From [Leptolyngbya] sp. PCC 7376 (GTDB taxonomy: Bacteria; Cyanobacteriota; Cyanobacteriia; Cyanobacteriales; MRBY01): a stretch of 64,000 bases of DNA. The notes beneath the pieces are model-generated. The model did not search any database, had not been told where the DNA came from, and saw only the letters and a program-made list of their open reading frames with translations. The translations under genes and the position numbers were made by a program. The stretch is from contig NC_019683.1 of NCBI RefSeq assembly GCF_000316605.1, forward strand, positions 3,890,036 to 3,954,035, given 5' to 3'. This document shows, in pieces, positions 9,615-21,300 of the stretch (the stretch's first letter is position 1; each line of letters starts with the position of its first letter).

Positions 9615-11399
9615 CTAGGAATTGAGAGAGTCAGGCAATTGGTTACTCATTTTTTTATAGAGCGTAACGCGGTTACGGCCTTGTTTTTTGGAGAGATAAA
9701 GGGCTTGGTCTGCCATCTGAATTAGTTCAGTGGTGGTCATCTTTTGGGTTGTTCGGCGGATACTCACACCACAACTCATGGTGACAACTTTGGCGCTATT
9801 GCTCGATGTGTCGTGGGGAATGTTTAGAGAAAAAATTTGTTTACAAATGCGCTGGGCGATTTCTTCGGCGAGTTCGAGGGATGTGCCTTTGAGAATAATG
9901 GCAAATTCTTCTCCACCATAGCGAGCGACAATATCTCGCTGCCGGACAGTTTCTCGCATTTTCTGGGCAACACGATAAAGGCAAGTATCCCCTGCCTGAT
10001 GGCCATAGGTATCGTTATAAAGTTTGAAATTATCGATGTCACATAAAATCAATGAGCAATTCGAATCTGGGTCGGCGATTGCCTGAGAGAGTTGAGTATC
10101 AAAGGAACGACGGTTGGCAACTTTGGTGAGTTCATCAAGGGTGGCTAGGCCATGGAGCTGACGGTTTGAGAGGAGCAAACTAGAGAAAATTGCAAGGCCA
10201 AGCCCTAAGCTAGCTGGCATGATCGGAATCCACACATTGAGGAGCATGGATGTTGTGGCGATCGCCAGCAATGCGGACTCTAGCAGTACAAACCCAATAA
10301 AAATATTGAGCTTGTCTCGATTTCCGCCAAATAATCTCTGGGAATTATTTAAAGACCAAGCCGTTATCGCAGTACCTAGCATGGCCCAAACAAAAGCCCA
10401 GAGCCATTCCACATAATCAGGTAGCGTGCGAATTAAGGCGCGATCGCCAAGGGCCGCACTCACCAATTGACTGGTGATATTGGCGTGGATAATCACCCCT
10501 GGCACCGGAGAAATGGAGGTGCTACTCAGCGAGCCATTGTAGGGCGTTTGGAAGAAGTCATTGAGGGTACTGGCCGTGGCTCCAATGATAACGATGCGAT
10601 CGCGGATCAACTCCTCTGGCATACGTTCTTCTAAAATATCTGTAATCGAAATCGTGTGAAAATCAGCCTCAATACCGCGATAATTCAGGAGGATTTGATA
10701 ACCACCTCCATCCATTCTGACGTAACCTCCCTCAGTGCCATGCAATGGGAAAAGTCGTGCATTTCCTAGCTGAATAGACTCGCCATCTAAAACCTCTGGC
10801 TCAATTCCTTCCGCTTCTAAAAAGTTCAGGGCTAGCTGTGTCCCCAGAGCCAATTTAATCTCGCCCTCTGGATCCCGAATCGACAATAATGCCCGCCGCA
10901 CTTTACTATCCACATCCAAAATCAGATCGGCAAGCCTAACTCGATCATATTTTTTTAGGATTTCCGGAGCACCAGTCGTTTCACCTTCAACCTGCTGACT
11001 GACTCCATATAAATTCGTATTTGAAGAAAATGCTTGAACTAAAGCTTCATAGCCGTCATTCCCTACGGGTAAATTCCGGTAAAGATCTAGCCCAATAACC
11101 CGCGGCTCATAGGCTGTTACTCGGTCAAGAATAGTAGCCAATGTATCGTCGGGAATCGGCCAAGTACCGACTTTTTCTAAATCCACCTCATCAAAGGTCA
11201 CAACAACAATGTTGGGATCTGGCTGCTCCTTTGGTCTCATGCGAATGGTCTGATCAAAGAAAGCCCACTCTACAAGCTGAAATCCCCCAGTAAAACTCAA
11301 GCCAATGGCGATCGCCGCCGACAAAGTTGCATTGGCACAATGTTGGTACCAAGGCAATAACCTGAATTTTTGAAACTTTTCTAAAGAGGGACGTTTCAC
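9615..11399 (-). CDS. CHASE2-GGDEF diguanylate cyclase
   Basis: A 594-residue membrane diguanylate cyclase. It has an N-terminal helix (about 22-45), then a CHASE2 domain (about 45-330, with PRVIGLDLYRNLPVGND and DRIVIIGATASTLNDFF), three membrane helices (about 335-410), and a GGDEF domain (about 420-585, LDELTKVANRRSFD, then RYGGEEFAIIL). The active-site GGEEF is intact, so synthesis of cyclic di-GMP is expected. No EAL domain is present. The CHASE2 part is clearly related to that of its convergent neighbour, including the LYRNLPxG signature. The 14-bp HIP1 palindrome TAGGCGATCGCCTA covers the gap between the two genes and its own stop codon. Confidence 0.92.
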   Translation of the reverse strand: MKRPSLEKFQKFRLLPWYQHCANATLSAAIAIGLSFTGGFQLVEWAFFDQTIRMRPKEQPDPNIVVVTFDEVDLEKVGTWPIPDDTLATILDRVTAYEPRVIGLDLYRNLPVGNDGYEALVQAFSSNTNLYGVSQQVEGETTGAPEILKKYDRVRLADLILDVDSKVRRALLSIRDPEGEIKLALGTQLALNFLEAEGIEPEVLDGESIQLGNARLFPLHGTEGGYVRMDGGGYQILLNYRGIEADFHTISITDILEERMPEELIRDRIVIIGATASTLNDFFQTPYNGSLSSTSISPVPGVIIHANITSQLVSAALGDRALIRTLPDYVEWLWAFVWAMLGTAITAWSLNNSQRLFGGNRDKLNIFIGFVLLESALLAIATTSMLLNVWIPIMPASLGLGLAIFSSLLLSNRQLHGLATLDELTKVANRRSFDTQLSQAIADPDSNCSLILCDIDNFKLYNDTYGHQAGDTCLYRVAQKMRETVRQRDIVARYGGEEFAIILKGTSLELAEEIAQRICKQIFSLNIPHDTSSNSAKVVTMSCGVSIRRTTQKMTTTELIQMADQALYLSKKQGRNRVTLYKKMSNQLPDSLNS

Positions 11400-12095
11400 A
11401 ATCTATCGAGTGAGAAGAAGTATTGACAAAATATTGAAGGCAGCAGTGCGTCTTACAACCACAACTGCAATTTTTTTCATTGTACTAGTAGCAAGAGCTT
11501 CGGAACTAGGCATAATGACTGACTCTGGAGAAGAAGGCAAAAAATATTTCCCTTAAAATAATTTGTCCCTGTAACTATTGTGATGCTGTTGTCTCATCTT
11601 CAAACAGTGTCACAAAAAAACACTAAGCGCTTACCTACAAACACCTTTGGCACTTAGTACCTAAGTCATCAGAGTAAAAGATACGTCAACAATTGCGAGA
11701 TAAAAATCTATATTTAGCCGCCGAAAAAATAGCTTTGTGTAAAGTTTCGAATAAGTATTCTTAACCATCATCACATCAAACATGAACTGTTTTAAGTTGA
11801 TGACAAAACAGCCGAAATCCAGTTGAGGCAAAGCTTTTTCGTTGTGGGGGGGCAATTGACACGATTCTAAAAGGTTAAAAAACACTCTGGGCTTTACAGA
11901 AAGTTTTTAAAACGACTCCGGATACTAATGTATCTCCGCATTTTCACAGATGTATGGGCGATCGCCCCCCATATAAGATGTCAGCACAAATGGGAGCAGT
12001 ATTCGGGTTGTTCGTTCACAAATATCTCCCAAATTAAGCATCTCTGTCGTTTGTCTCTCTCTACAACAATTCTGTCTCACAAGGCATCCCGCACA
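11400..12095. other. Long AT-rich intergenic region before the giant RTX genes
   Basis: About 700 bp with no convincing gene. The frame of the downstream giant gene stays open back to 11928, but the conserved start is at 12096. Two perfect inverted repeats could be operators: TAAGCGCTTA at 11624-11633 and ACTTAG-TAC-CTAAGT at 11652-11666. No tRNA or known regulatory RNA was recognised. It probably holds divergent promoters for the CHASE2-GGDEF gene and the giant gene (inference). Confidence 0.45.
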
Positions 12096-15000
12096 ATGGC
12101 AACTTTTAACCTTACATATGATTTGAATGTCACCTTGGAGCAACGCCTTGCTTTCGAGATGGCAGCTCGTATCTGGGCAAGCTTATTACAAGATGATGTA
12201 GAGATTAACCTACACGTTGGTGCCATCGATGGCTTGAATGGTAATGAAGCAGTTGGCGGCGCTGTCCCCATATTCCATGAAGTTAACTACGGTGTTTACC
12301 AAGAGTATTTAGCGAATGACGCTACATCAGAACAAGATGATTCTGTCGTTGATGCTCTGCAAGAAGGAAATACTGTTGATGTTCTCATCGATGCAGATGG
12401 CGATGGTACATCCGAGGTGGTGGATGGCAATACAACGATTATGCTCACCCGTGCCCAAGCTAAGGCTTTGGGGATGGAAGATGAGCTTCTCTTAGATAAC
12501 GGCAGCACTTGGGATCGTGACGTTTTAGAAAACCCCGATGCTTTAGATGGCTATATCGTCATTAACAATAGTTATGACTGGAGCTATGACCTCACCCGCG
12601 AAGACGATGTGGAAGAAGGACAGCTCGATTTTCTTACTATGGCTCTCCATGAGATTGGTCATAGCTTGGGATTCGTCAGTGGTCTTGATGGACTGATTGA
12701 ATCCTTTGAGATGCATTCCGGTGAGATACGTACAGAAGGAATGACGGCGCTCGATTTATTGCGCTACAGCGACACGAGCGTCGATATTAATAACCCCGAT
12801 GGCACAGTGAGTGAACTTACTTTTGGGGGGGATGCTTACTTCTCCATCGATGGTGGCGAAACTTCAGAAGCTGAGTTTGAAGAAGGTGATGATTACCAAG
12901 CGAGTCACTGGCAACGGTTACAAAATGCCCTTGGGATTATGGATCCAACCCTGGGTTATCAAGAACGGACTGATATTTCAGAACTAGACCTCAGAGCATT
13001 TGATGTATTGGGATGGAATGCAGATTATGAAGCGCTAGAAGATGGTCTGGATTTAGAGGATCTCTATGAAGAGGCGATCGCCGCAGTTGGTGAAGACTTT
13101 GGCGTAACATCATCTGATGTCGAGACTGCCTTAGCAACAGATCAAGATTGGTATGGCCTGACCCGTGGCACATGGTGGGAAACATTTAAGTCCCAAATGA
13201 TTGTTCTGGGTCATGGCGATTTTTGGGAAGCCTTTGAAACAGAGTTAACAGCTCTCTATCCGGGCAGTTGGTGGCAGGAACTCGATCAGCAGATGCTAGA
13301 ACTGGGCCCCGGCTCTTGGTGGCAGATCTTCGAAAATATGGTCGCGGACCTTGCTCCTGGCGGTTGGTGGCAGGAATTTGAACTGAGACCCGGTGGCTGG
13401 TGGCAAGAGTTTGAAGACTCGATGTTAGATCTTTTCCCTGGTGGCTGGTGGCAAGAGTTTGAATCAGAAATGATTGAGCTTTTCCCTGGCGGCTGGTGGC
13501 AGGAGTTCGAGACAAATATGCTAGAGCTAGCTCCCGGTAGCTGGTGGCAAATCTTTGAGCCGCAAATGATCCAGACCAGTTTTACTGGTGTTTGGGAAGT
13601 CTTTGAAGAGCAGATGCTTGCCCTCGGTTATGACAGTGAGTGGCAAAAATTTGAAGTTGATTTGGTGGCAGAGGGTCACGACTCTTGGTGGGATGCCCTC
13701 GGTGACAGAATTTTAGAGCTAGGCCCCGGTGGCTGGTGGCAAGCGTTTGAAGAGAAAGCTCTGGATTTATACCCCGGTGGTTGGTGGTTAGATTTTGAAG
13801 AAAATTTGGTTGAACTTGTACCCGGTGGCTGGTGGCTTCGTCCCGGCGGCTGGTGGCAAGCTTTTGAACTCAGTCCCGGTGGCTGGTGGCAACAAATCGA
13901 AGACTACACCAACGAAGTCAAAGATGCGGATCAGGCGATCGCCGATATTACCAACGACAGTGATGGCAGCAATACTGTTACAGGTGGTGACAACGATGAC
14001 ATTTTGGCAGGTGGTGACGAGCAAGATTTAATTGGTGGCAAAAAAGGTGATGACCTCATCGATGGCAAAGGTGGGAATGACATTATTCTTGCTGGTGCGG
14101 GTAATGACATTGCCTACGGTGCGGAAGGTGATGATGCTTTATTTGGTGATGAGGGCGATGACCTTCTTGCTGGAGAAGATGGTAATGACCAGATTTTTGG
14201 AGAAGCTGGGCATGATATTTTGTCCGGTGGTCGTGGTGAAGACATCCTCAGCGGTGGTGAAGGTCGCGACGTTCTGAAAGGTGATACAGATAACGATGTG
14301 CTTGATGGTGGTGCTGACGATGACCAGCTGAGCGCTGGTTCAGGTGATGATGTCGCGATTGGTGGCGAAGGCCAAGATGTCATTAGTGGCGGCGATGGAG
14401 ACGATGTTCTCTATGGTGATGACTATTTTGTTCCGGTTAATGATGGCGTCTTTAGCAGTAGTACTTCATCTGAACAACCAGTGGTAGCCGAGAATATCAC
14501 AAGTGCAGAAGAGGCGATCGCCAACCTAGATTTCTGGACGCGCATCGAAGCTGAGGATATGCAGCTCGTTCAATATAATCAGGAAATTCAAGCTGGTGCT
14601 TCTGGCGATCGCCTGATTGCGAGTCAAAATAATAACAGTAAAGCCAAAACCACTTTTCGTGGGCCGGATGGTGCCTACGACCTAATTATTGGCTATCAAG
14701 ATCAAATTGGTAGCGTTTCTCAAATCACTGTAGTGATTTGAGGAAAGGGATCACCAACTGAATATACAGCTCAACTCGCAACCAAGACTGGCAGAGGCTC
14801 TTACACCATTTCTGGAGTCACTCTCAAAACAGGCCAGCAAATTGTACTGAAAGGCGATGCTGACTCAGCCCGCCTAGATTATCTCGATATTCTCACGGTT
14901 GGTAGCACACCGACTTTTGATGAGAGCGGTGAAGCCACTGGCAACTTTTATGAAGTGGTAGAACAGGCAGAAGGCTTCAAGCTCGAAGTTGAGCAAATGG

Positions 15001-17840
15001 ATTTGGTGGGTGAAGTCCAGATTGAACAAGAATTCTTTAGCTCTAATGGCCGCTATGTTGCGACAAATGACGCTGCTAGCTTTCAGGCAACGAGTTCATT
15101 CACTGGAAAGACAGGCTATTACGATATTGTCGTAGCTTATTACGATACAAATAATGGTGCTGCCGAAATTGCACTAAAAGTCGCAGATCAAGAATTAGCT
15201 CGATGGTTTTCAAGTCAAGACTTAGGGAGTGCTTCCGTTAGTCGTGATGGTTTAGTTAAACAGACTGTTGTAGAGGCAATAAAGCTGACAGAATCAGATT
15301 TGATTCAACTTAATGCCACTGGACATAATGGCGATCGCGTCAATCTCGACTACATCCAGTTCATTGAAGTAGAAGCCCCTGAAATTATCCTGCCTGATAC
15401 CATCATTCGCATTGAAGCTGAAGATATGAATATCGTCAGCGGCGACTATGACATTAAAGAATTTGATTTTGCCTCTGGTGGCAAAGCCGTCAAATCTAAA
15501 TCAGAAGATAGCAAGAAGACAATCAATCTCAACACTACTTTCGCGGGAACAGCAGGAACCTATAACGTCATTGTCGGTTATTACGATGAAAATGATGGTT
15601 TAGCCCAGTTCACAGCCAGCGTCGGTGGTATTCAGCAAGACACTTGGGTGGCAAATCAAGATTTAGGTCATAACGATGTTGCCCGCCAAACTTTCACAAC
15701 CCACACCATCACTAACGTAGAACTCGATGCTGGTGATGTCTTTCACCTCACAAGTTTGCGAGAGAGTGGTGACCAAGTCCATGTTGACTACATCGAATTT
15801 GTTCCAGCACAAATTACGACACCTGAAGTGTTCCAAATCGAAGTCGAGCAGATGGATTTGTCGAACCAAGGCAATATCAAAACAGAAACGTTTGCCTATA
15901 GTGGGGGCTTTGTTGAAACCAGTAGTAGCTTTACTGGTACGACTTTATTTGATGGGGAAACAGGTTTCTATGACGTGATTGTCGGCTATTACGATAGCAA
16001 TAAAGGTGCGGCTGAAATCTCCCTGAGTATCGATAATCAGGAACTTGACCGATGGTATGCAGATGAAGAGTTTGGTACTGATAAAGCGATTGTACAAAGT
16101 TTGACCACTCATACTGTCGCTCAAGGTATCCAAATCACTCACCAAGATTTAGTTTCAATCACTGGTATCGAAGACAATGGTGACAAAGTCAACGTTGACT
16201 ATATCCAGTTCATCGAAGTCAAAGCACCAGAAATCGTCGATACACCGCCTGAGCCTATCGAACCTATTCGAGTAGAAGCCGAAGATATGCTTTTATCGGG
16301 TAACTATAACTTTGAGGGTCAGACTTTTGCCTCAGGCTCTGAGCTGATTAAGACAAGCTCTAGCCTCACTGCCAAAACTGAGTTCAATGGACCAGCAGGA
16401 CTATACGATATTGTCGTTGCTTACTACGACGAGAATGATGGCAACTCGCCAGTCACTGTTTCTCTAGATGGCACTCAACTAGATAGCTGGATCTTCAATC
16501 AAAATCTAGGCAATCGCTTTGCGGGAACAGATAACCTCGTTACTCGTACAGTCGCGAGCGCAGTGAGCCTCGACGCAGGAATGATGCTCGAACTTCAAGC
16601 ATCACGCAACTCTTACGAATATGCTCGCGTTGATTATGTAGAGTTTATTGCGGTTGCGCCGGAAGAGCCGACTAATGACACTAGTGACAAAGAAATATCT
16701 AGTGAAAATGCCGATATTTTACGAGGTGGAGATGGAGATGATATTGCCTACGGTGGAGCCGGAGATGACAGTATCTATGGCGACTCTGGTAATGACACAC
16801 TCTATGGAGATTTTGATAACGAGGTTGTAATCCCAAGTGTTGAAGTTACTACTCCAGCCACTCTAATCTTCCAACAAGGTGTAGATGGCTATAACGGCAC
16901 TGTTGACACTTTTATAAATAGCGGCTCTCGTAATGCAAATAATAGTGGCGCAACATCACTCGATGTAGATGGGAGTGAAGACGATGACGATGATGACGAA
17001 GGGTCTTCTGTCCAAAGTCTGATCCGATTCGATGCTCTTTTCGGTAATCAAACAGGCCAAATCAATCTTAACGACACGATTGACTCTGCAACATTAGAAA
17101 TATACGTAACAGATCCAGGCGATCGCCTCGCATTCCACAACATGCTTACCGAGTGGTCTGGCACCGACACTTGGAATTCCCTTGGTAGCGGTATTCAGGC
17201 TAATGGCATAGAAGCTAGCAGTTCGGCGATCGCCACAACTAGCTCAGTCAGTACAGGCCTCTTACAAATTGATGTCACCGCAAGCTTACTTGCTTGGCAA
17301 GCAGACCCAACAGCCAATAATGGTTGGGCGATCTTGCCTACAGGTAGTGGAGGCGTTAATTTTGACTCTGCCGAAGGAAGCTATGCTCCTCGCTTAATCA
17401 TTGATGTCAAAAAAACGAATACTCCAGTAGCCGAGAACAATAGCTCACAAGGTGAGTCAGGTGATGACACTCTAATTGGTGGTAGTGGCAATGACAGTTT
17501 AAGCGGTGGCGGTGGTGATGATGTTTTGCTTGGTACAGATGAAGTTGCCCTTGGCCTAAATGAACAAGATATTTTAGTCGGCGGTAGTGGCGCTGATCTA
17601 TTCATAGTAGGCGATACAGCGTCTGTCTACTATCACCAAGGTGCAGTGGCCGATTACGTAACTATCAAAGACTTCGTCTCTAATATCGACACTGTGCAGT
17701 TACATGGTTCTACGAGTAATTACAGCACTATTCTCCAAGGCTCTGACACTTTATTATTTTGGCAGGGAGACCTAATCGCCCAATTTAATGGAGTCACAAA
17801 TCTCGATCTGATGAGTAATGATTTTCAGTTTGTTGTCTAA
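12096..17840 (+). pseudogene. Giant RTX metalloprotease-like exoprotein, copy A, interrupted by one in-frame TGA
   Basis: One continuous frame of 1914 codons broken only by TGA at 14739-14741 (codon 882). The stop-free reading resumes at once, and the frame is open to 17840. The order is: a metalloprotease-like head (HEIGHSLGF at residue 185), a Trp-rich repeat tract (about 350-605, 17 WW-type units), an RTX block (about 628-775), five CBM6/35-like beta-sandwich modules (each starting IEAEDM or VEQMD and ending near VDYIQF), a short RTX block, a DNRLRE domain (about 1584-1771), and a final RTX plus secretion-type tail. The TGA falls where copy B has Trp (ITIMVWDG versus ITVVI-stop-G). There is no signal peptide, so type I secretion is expected. 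Translation might yield an 881-residue protease half, so decay is likely but not proven. The frame extends upstream to 11928, but similarity to copy B fixes the start at 12096. Confidence 0.85.
13165..13905 (+). repeat. Trp-rich PGGWWQxFE repeat tract in copy A
   Basis: About 17 imperfect units, mostly 18 residues long, of consensus ELxPGGWWQxFExxM. A few units are short and only 8-12 residues apart, as in PGGWWLRPGGWWQAF. At the DNA level the recurring core is CCCGGTGGCTGGTGGCAA. Degenerate units (DFWEAF, GVWEVF, SEWQKF) lie among near-identical ones, which suggests repeated local duplication. I recognise no named family for it. Confidence 0.85.
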
Positions 17841-18305
17841 TCAACAATTACATAAGCTGCCAATAAATCTTTTAATTCTCTTATCGATTGGAGGAAAGAT
17901 TTCCTCCTAAAACTTATGCAACATGACTATTTTTCCGACAGTTCAATAAGAGCTTAAATCTCTTTTGTATTTTTTGTTTTATGAATTTTTCGTAAATATA
18001 TAATGGCTTGATTTATCTTGATGATATTAACTCGGTTTTTGAAGCAATCAACCTGAAAACCAAGGCATACAAGCAATACACAAAGTTATTGTTTTGTCTA
18101 AACTGGGATTAATTAGTGTATTTCTTCATCTCTTTACTAGAAGTTTATATAACGAAGTTCTAGTCAATAATCCTTCAGTATTTGTACCGATGTGTAGGTT
18201 CTCACCCCCTAGATAGAATAAACAAGCTTACGGGATTGCCCTTCTAACTTTTACTCTTATCTACACTCTTCATTAACCCATTTTTTCGAAAGTTCGAGCA
18301 AACTT
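17841..18305. other. Intergenic region between the two giant RTX genes, with a hairpin
   Basis: No gene is seen in this 465-bp AT-rich gap. GGAGGAAA at 17890-17897 pairs with TTTCCTCC at 17900-17907, a tight 8-bp stem with a 2-nt loop, about 50 bp after the copy A stop. It is probably a transcription end signal, though no long T-run follows. The rest should hold the copy B promoter. The sequence just before the copy B start is unlike that before copy A. Confidence 0.45.
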
Positions 18306-21300
18306 ATGCCTGCTTTTAACCTTACATATGATTTGAATGTCACCTTGGAGCAACGACTTGCTTTCGAGATGGCAGCTCGTATCTGGGCAACCTTATTACA
18401 AGACGATGTAGAGATTAACCTACATATCGGCGCAATCGATGGGTTAAATGGCAATGAAGCAGTGGGCGGCGCTGTCCCCATCTTCCATGAAGTTAACTAC
18501 GGCGTTTATCAAGAGTATTTAGCGAATGATGCCACATCAGAACAAGATGATTCTGTCGTTGATGCTCTTCAAGAAGGAAATACTGTTGATGTTCTCATCG
18601 ATGCAGATGGTGATGGAACGTCCGAGGTCGTCGACGGTAATACAACAATTATGCTCACCCGTGCTCAGGCAAAAGCCTTGGGGATGGAAGATGAGCTTCT
18701 CTTAGATAACGGCAGCACTTGGGATCGTGACGTTTTAGAAAATCCCGATGCTTTAGATGGTTATATCGTCATTAACAATAGCTATGACTGGAGCTATGAC
18801 CTCACCCGCGAAGACGATGTGGAAGAAGGGCAGTTAGATTTCCTTACTATGGCGCTCCATGAGATTGGTCATAGTTTGGGATTTGTCAGTGGTCTTGATG
18901 GACTAATTGAATCCTTTGAGATGTATTCCGGTGAGATTCGCACAGAAGGAATGACGGCTCTCGATTTATTGCGTTACAGCGAAACGAGCGTCGATGTTAA
19001 TAATCCCGATGGCACAGTAAGTGATCTCACTTTCGGAAGTGATACTTATTTCTCTATTGATGGTGGCGAAACATCCGAAGCAAATTTTGAGGGCGGAGAT
19101 GATTACCAAGCGAGTCACTGGCAACGGTTACAAAATGCCCTTGGGATCATGGATCCGACACTGGGATATCAAGAACGTACAGATATTTCAGAGTTAGACC
19201 TAAAAGCATTTGATGTATTGGGATGGGACGTAGATTACGGTGCATTAAGTGCTGGGCTGGATCTAGACTGGCTCTATCAAGAGGCGATCGCCGCAATTAG
19301 TGAAGACTTCAAGGTCGGTGTCGACGCTGTGGAGTCTGCCTTAGAAAATGGTGATGACTGGTACAGCCTGGCACGGGGAACTTGGTGGGAAACATTCAAA
19401 TCCCAGATGATTGACCTAGGTTATGGCGACTGGTGGGAAGCCTTTGAAGCAGAAGCAGCAGCCTTATCTCCCGGTGGTTGGTGGCAACAACTAGACCAAC
19501 AAATGTTGGAGCTAGGCCCCGGTTCTTGGTGGCAAATTTTCGAAGACTATGCAGCGAACCTAGCACCAGGAGGATGGTGGCAAGAGTTTGAACTCGCTCC
19601 CGGTGGCTGGTGGCAAGAATTTGAGACAGCTATGTGGGAGTTGTCTCCCGGTGGCTGGTGGCAAACCTTTGAACCAGCGATGGTGGAGCAGAGCTTCGGC
19701 AGTGTGTGGCAAGTCTTTGAATTGCAAATGGAGTCACTCGGTTATGGAGCCTGGTGGCAGCAATTTGAAGCAGACTTGTTGGGTTCTGGCTACGATTCCT
19801 GGTGGGATGCTTTTGGTGAGGCGATTCTAGAGCTTGGCCCTGGTGGTTGGTGGCAAGCGTTCGAGGACAAAGTAATTGAGCTTTATCCCGGTGGCTGGTG
19901 GCAACAGTTTGAGGAAGATTTAGTTGAGCTCGTTCCTGGTGGTTGGTGGTTGACACCTGGCGGCTGGTGGCAAGCGTTTGAACTTAGTCCTGGTGGCTGG
20001 TGGCAGCAAATCGAAGACTACACAAGAGATGTTCAATCTGCTGAAGAAGTTCTTAATAACCTTGTTGGTGATGACGTAGAAACTAATAGCGACCAAACCA
20101 TGACTGGGGGTGATAACGACGACATCCTAGCTGGTGGTGAAGGTCAAGATTTGATTAACGGTAAGGCCGGTGATGATCTCATCGACGGTAAAGGTGGTAA
20201 CGATATTATCCTTGCAGGAAAAGGTAACGACATTGCCTACGGTGCAGAGGGCAATGATGTCGTCTTTGGTGACGAAGGTGATGACTTTATTGCTGGGGAA
20301 AATGGCGATGACCAAATCTTTGGTGAAGCTGGACACGATATTCTTTCTGGTGGTCGCGGTGCAGACAACATCAGTGGTGGTGAAGGTCGTGATGTCTTAA
20401 AAGGCGACACTGACGATGATGTGCTCGATGGTGGCGCCGGTGATGATCAACTGAATGGTGGTTCTGGCAACGATCTTGCAATTGGTGGAACAGGTCAAGA
20501 CATTGTACTTGGCGGTGCTGGTAATGATGTTCTCTATGGTGACAACTATTTAGCACCAGCTGAGGGTGGCTCTGATACTGATGACTCCGATGGCCAACCC
20601 GATGACCAACCAAACAGCACCATACCAGTCGTTACTACTGCAGATGAGGCGATCGCCAACCTAGGTTTCTGGACACGCATCGAAGCCGAAGACATGTGGC
20701 TCTGGAAATATAAAAAAGAAAAAGTCAAAGACGGAGAACTCGAAGCTTCTGGTGATGAGTTCATCTCGACAAAATGGAAAGGTTCAGCCACCACTACTTT
20801 TAATGGGGCCGATGGTATTTATGACTTTGTTCTTGGATACCAAGACGAATCCAATGGCATTGCTGATATCACCATAATGGTCTGGGATGGATTGTGGCTA
20901 AAAGATAGCCACACATTCTACTTATCTGAAGCGACAGGAGCTTACACCCATAAAATTTCAGGACTCAATCTAGAGTCAGGCGACAAGATCGTTATCTGGG
21001 GTGACTCCGATGGTGATGACGAAGCTCGCATCGACTATCTCGATATCCTCACCACTGGATTTACGCCAAATCTCGATGAAAATGGCGCTCCCGCTGATGG
21101 CTTCTATGAAGTCGTTGGCAATCAGGAAAACATTATCCAGCTCGAAGTTGAGCAGATGGATTTAAACAGTGGCGCAATTATCCAGTCAGGAGAATTCGCT
21201 TCCAATGGCCAATATGTCAGTACAAATGGCGATTCCACAGTTGTTTCGGATGCATATTTAACGCAAGTTCTGGGTGACCTTTCGCAATACAGCGACGCAC

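Noticed and set aside
11928-12095. Upstream extension of the copy A start
   Set aside because: The extra 56 residues have no counterpart in copy B, where similarity begins right at its start methionine. The extension also has a poor composition.
13186-13515. Reverse-strand open frame inside the Trp-rich tract
   Set aside because: It exists only because the repeated codons opposite lack stops in that frame. Its sequence is low-complexity and mirrors the repeat.
14955-17840. Second half of copy A as an independent gene
   Set aside because: It is in the same frame as the first half, the DNA between the TGA and 14955 also codes without stops, and copy B runs straight through. It is the downstream part of one interrupted gene.
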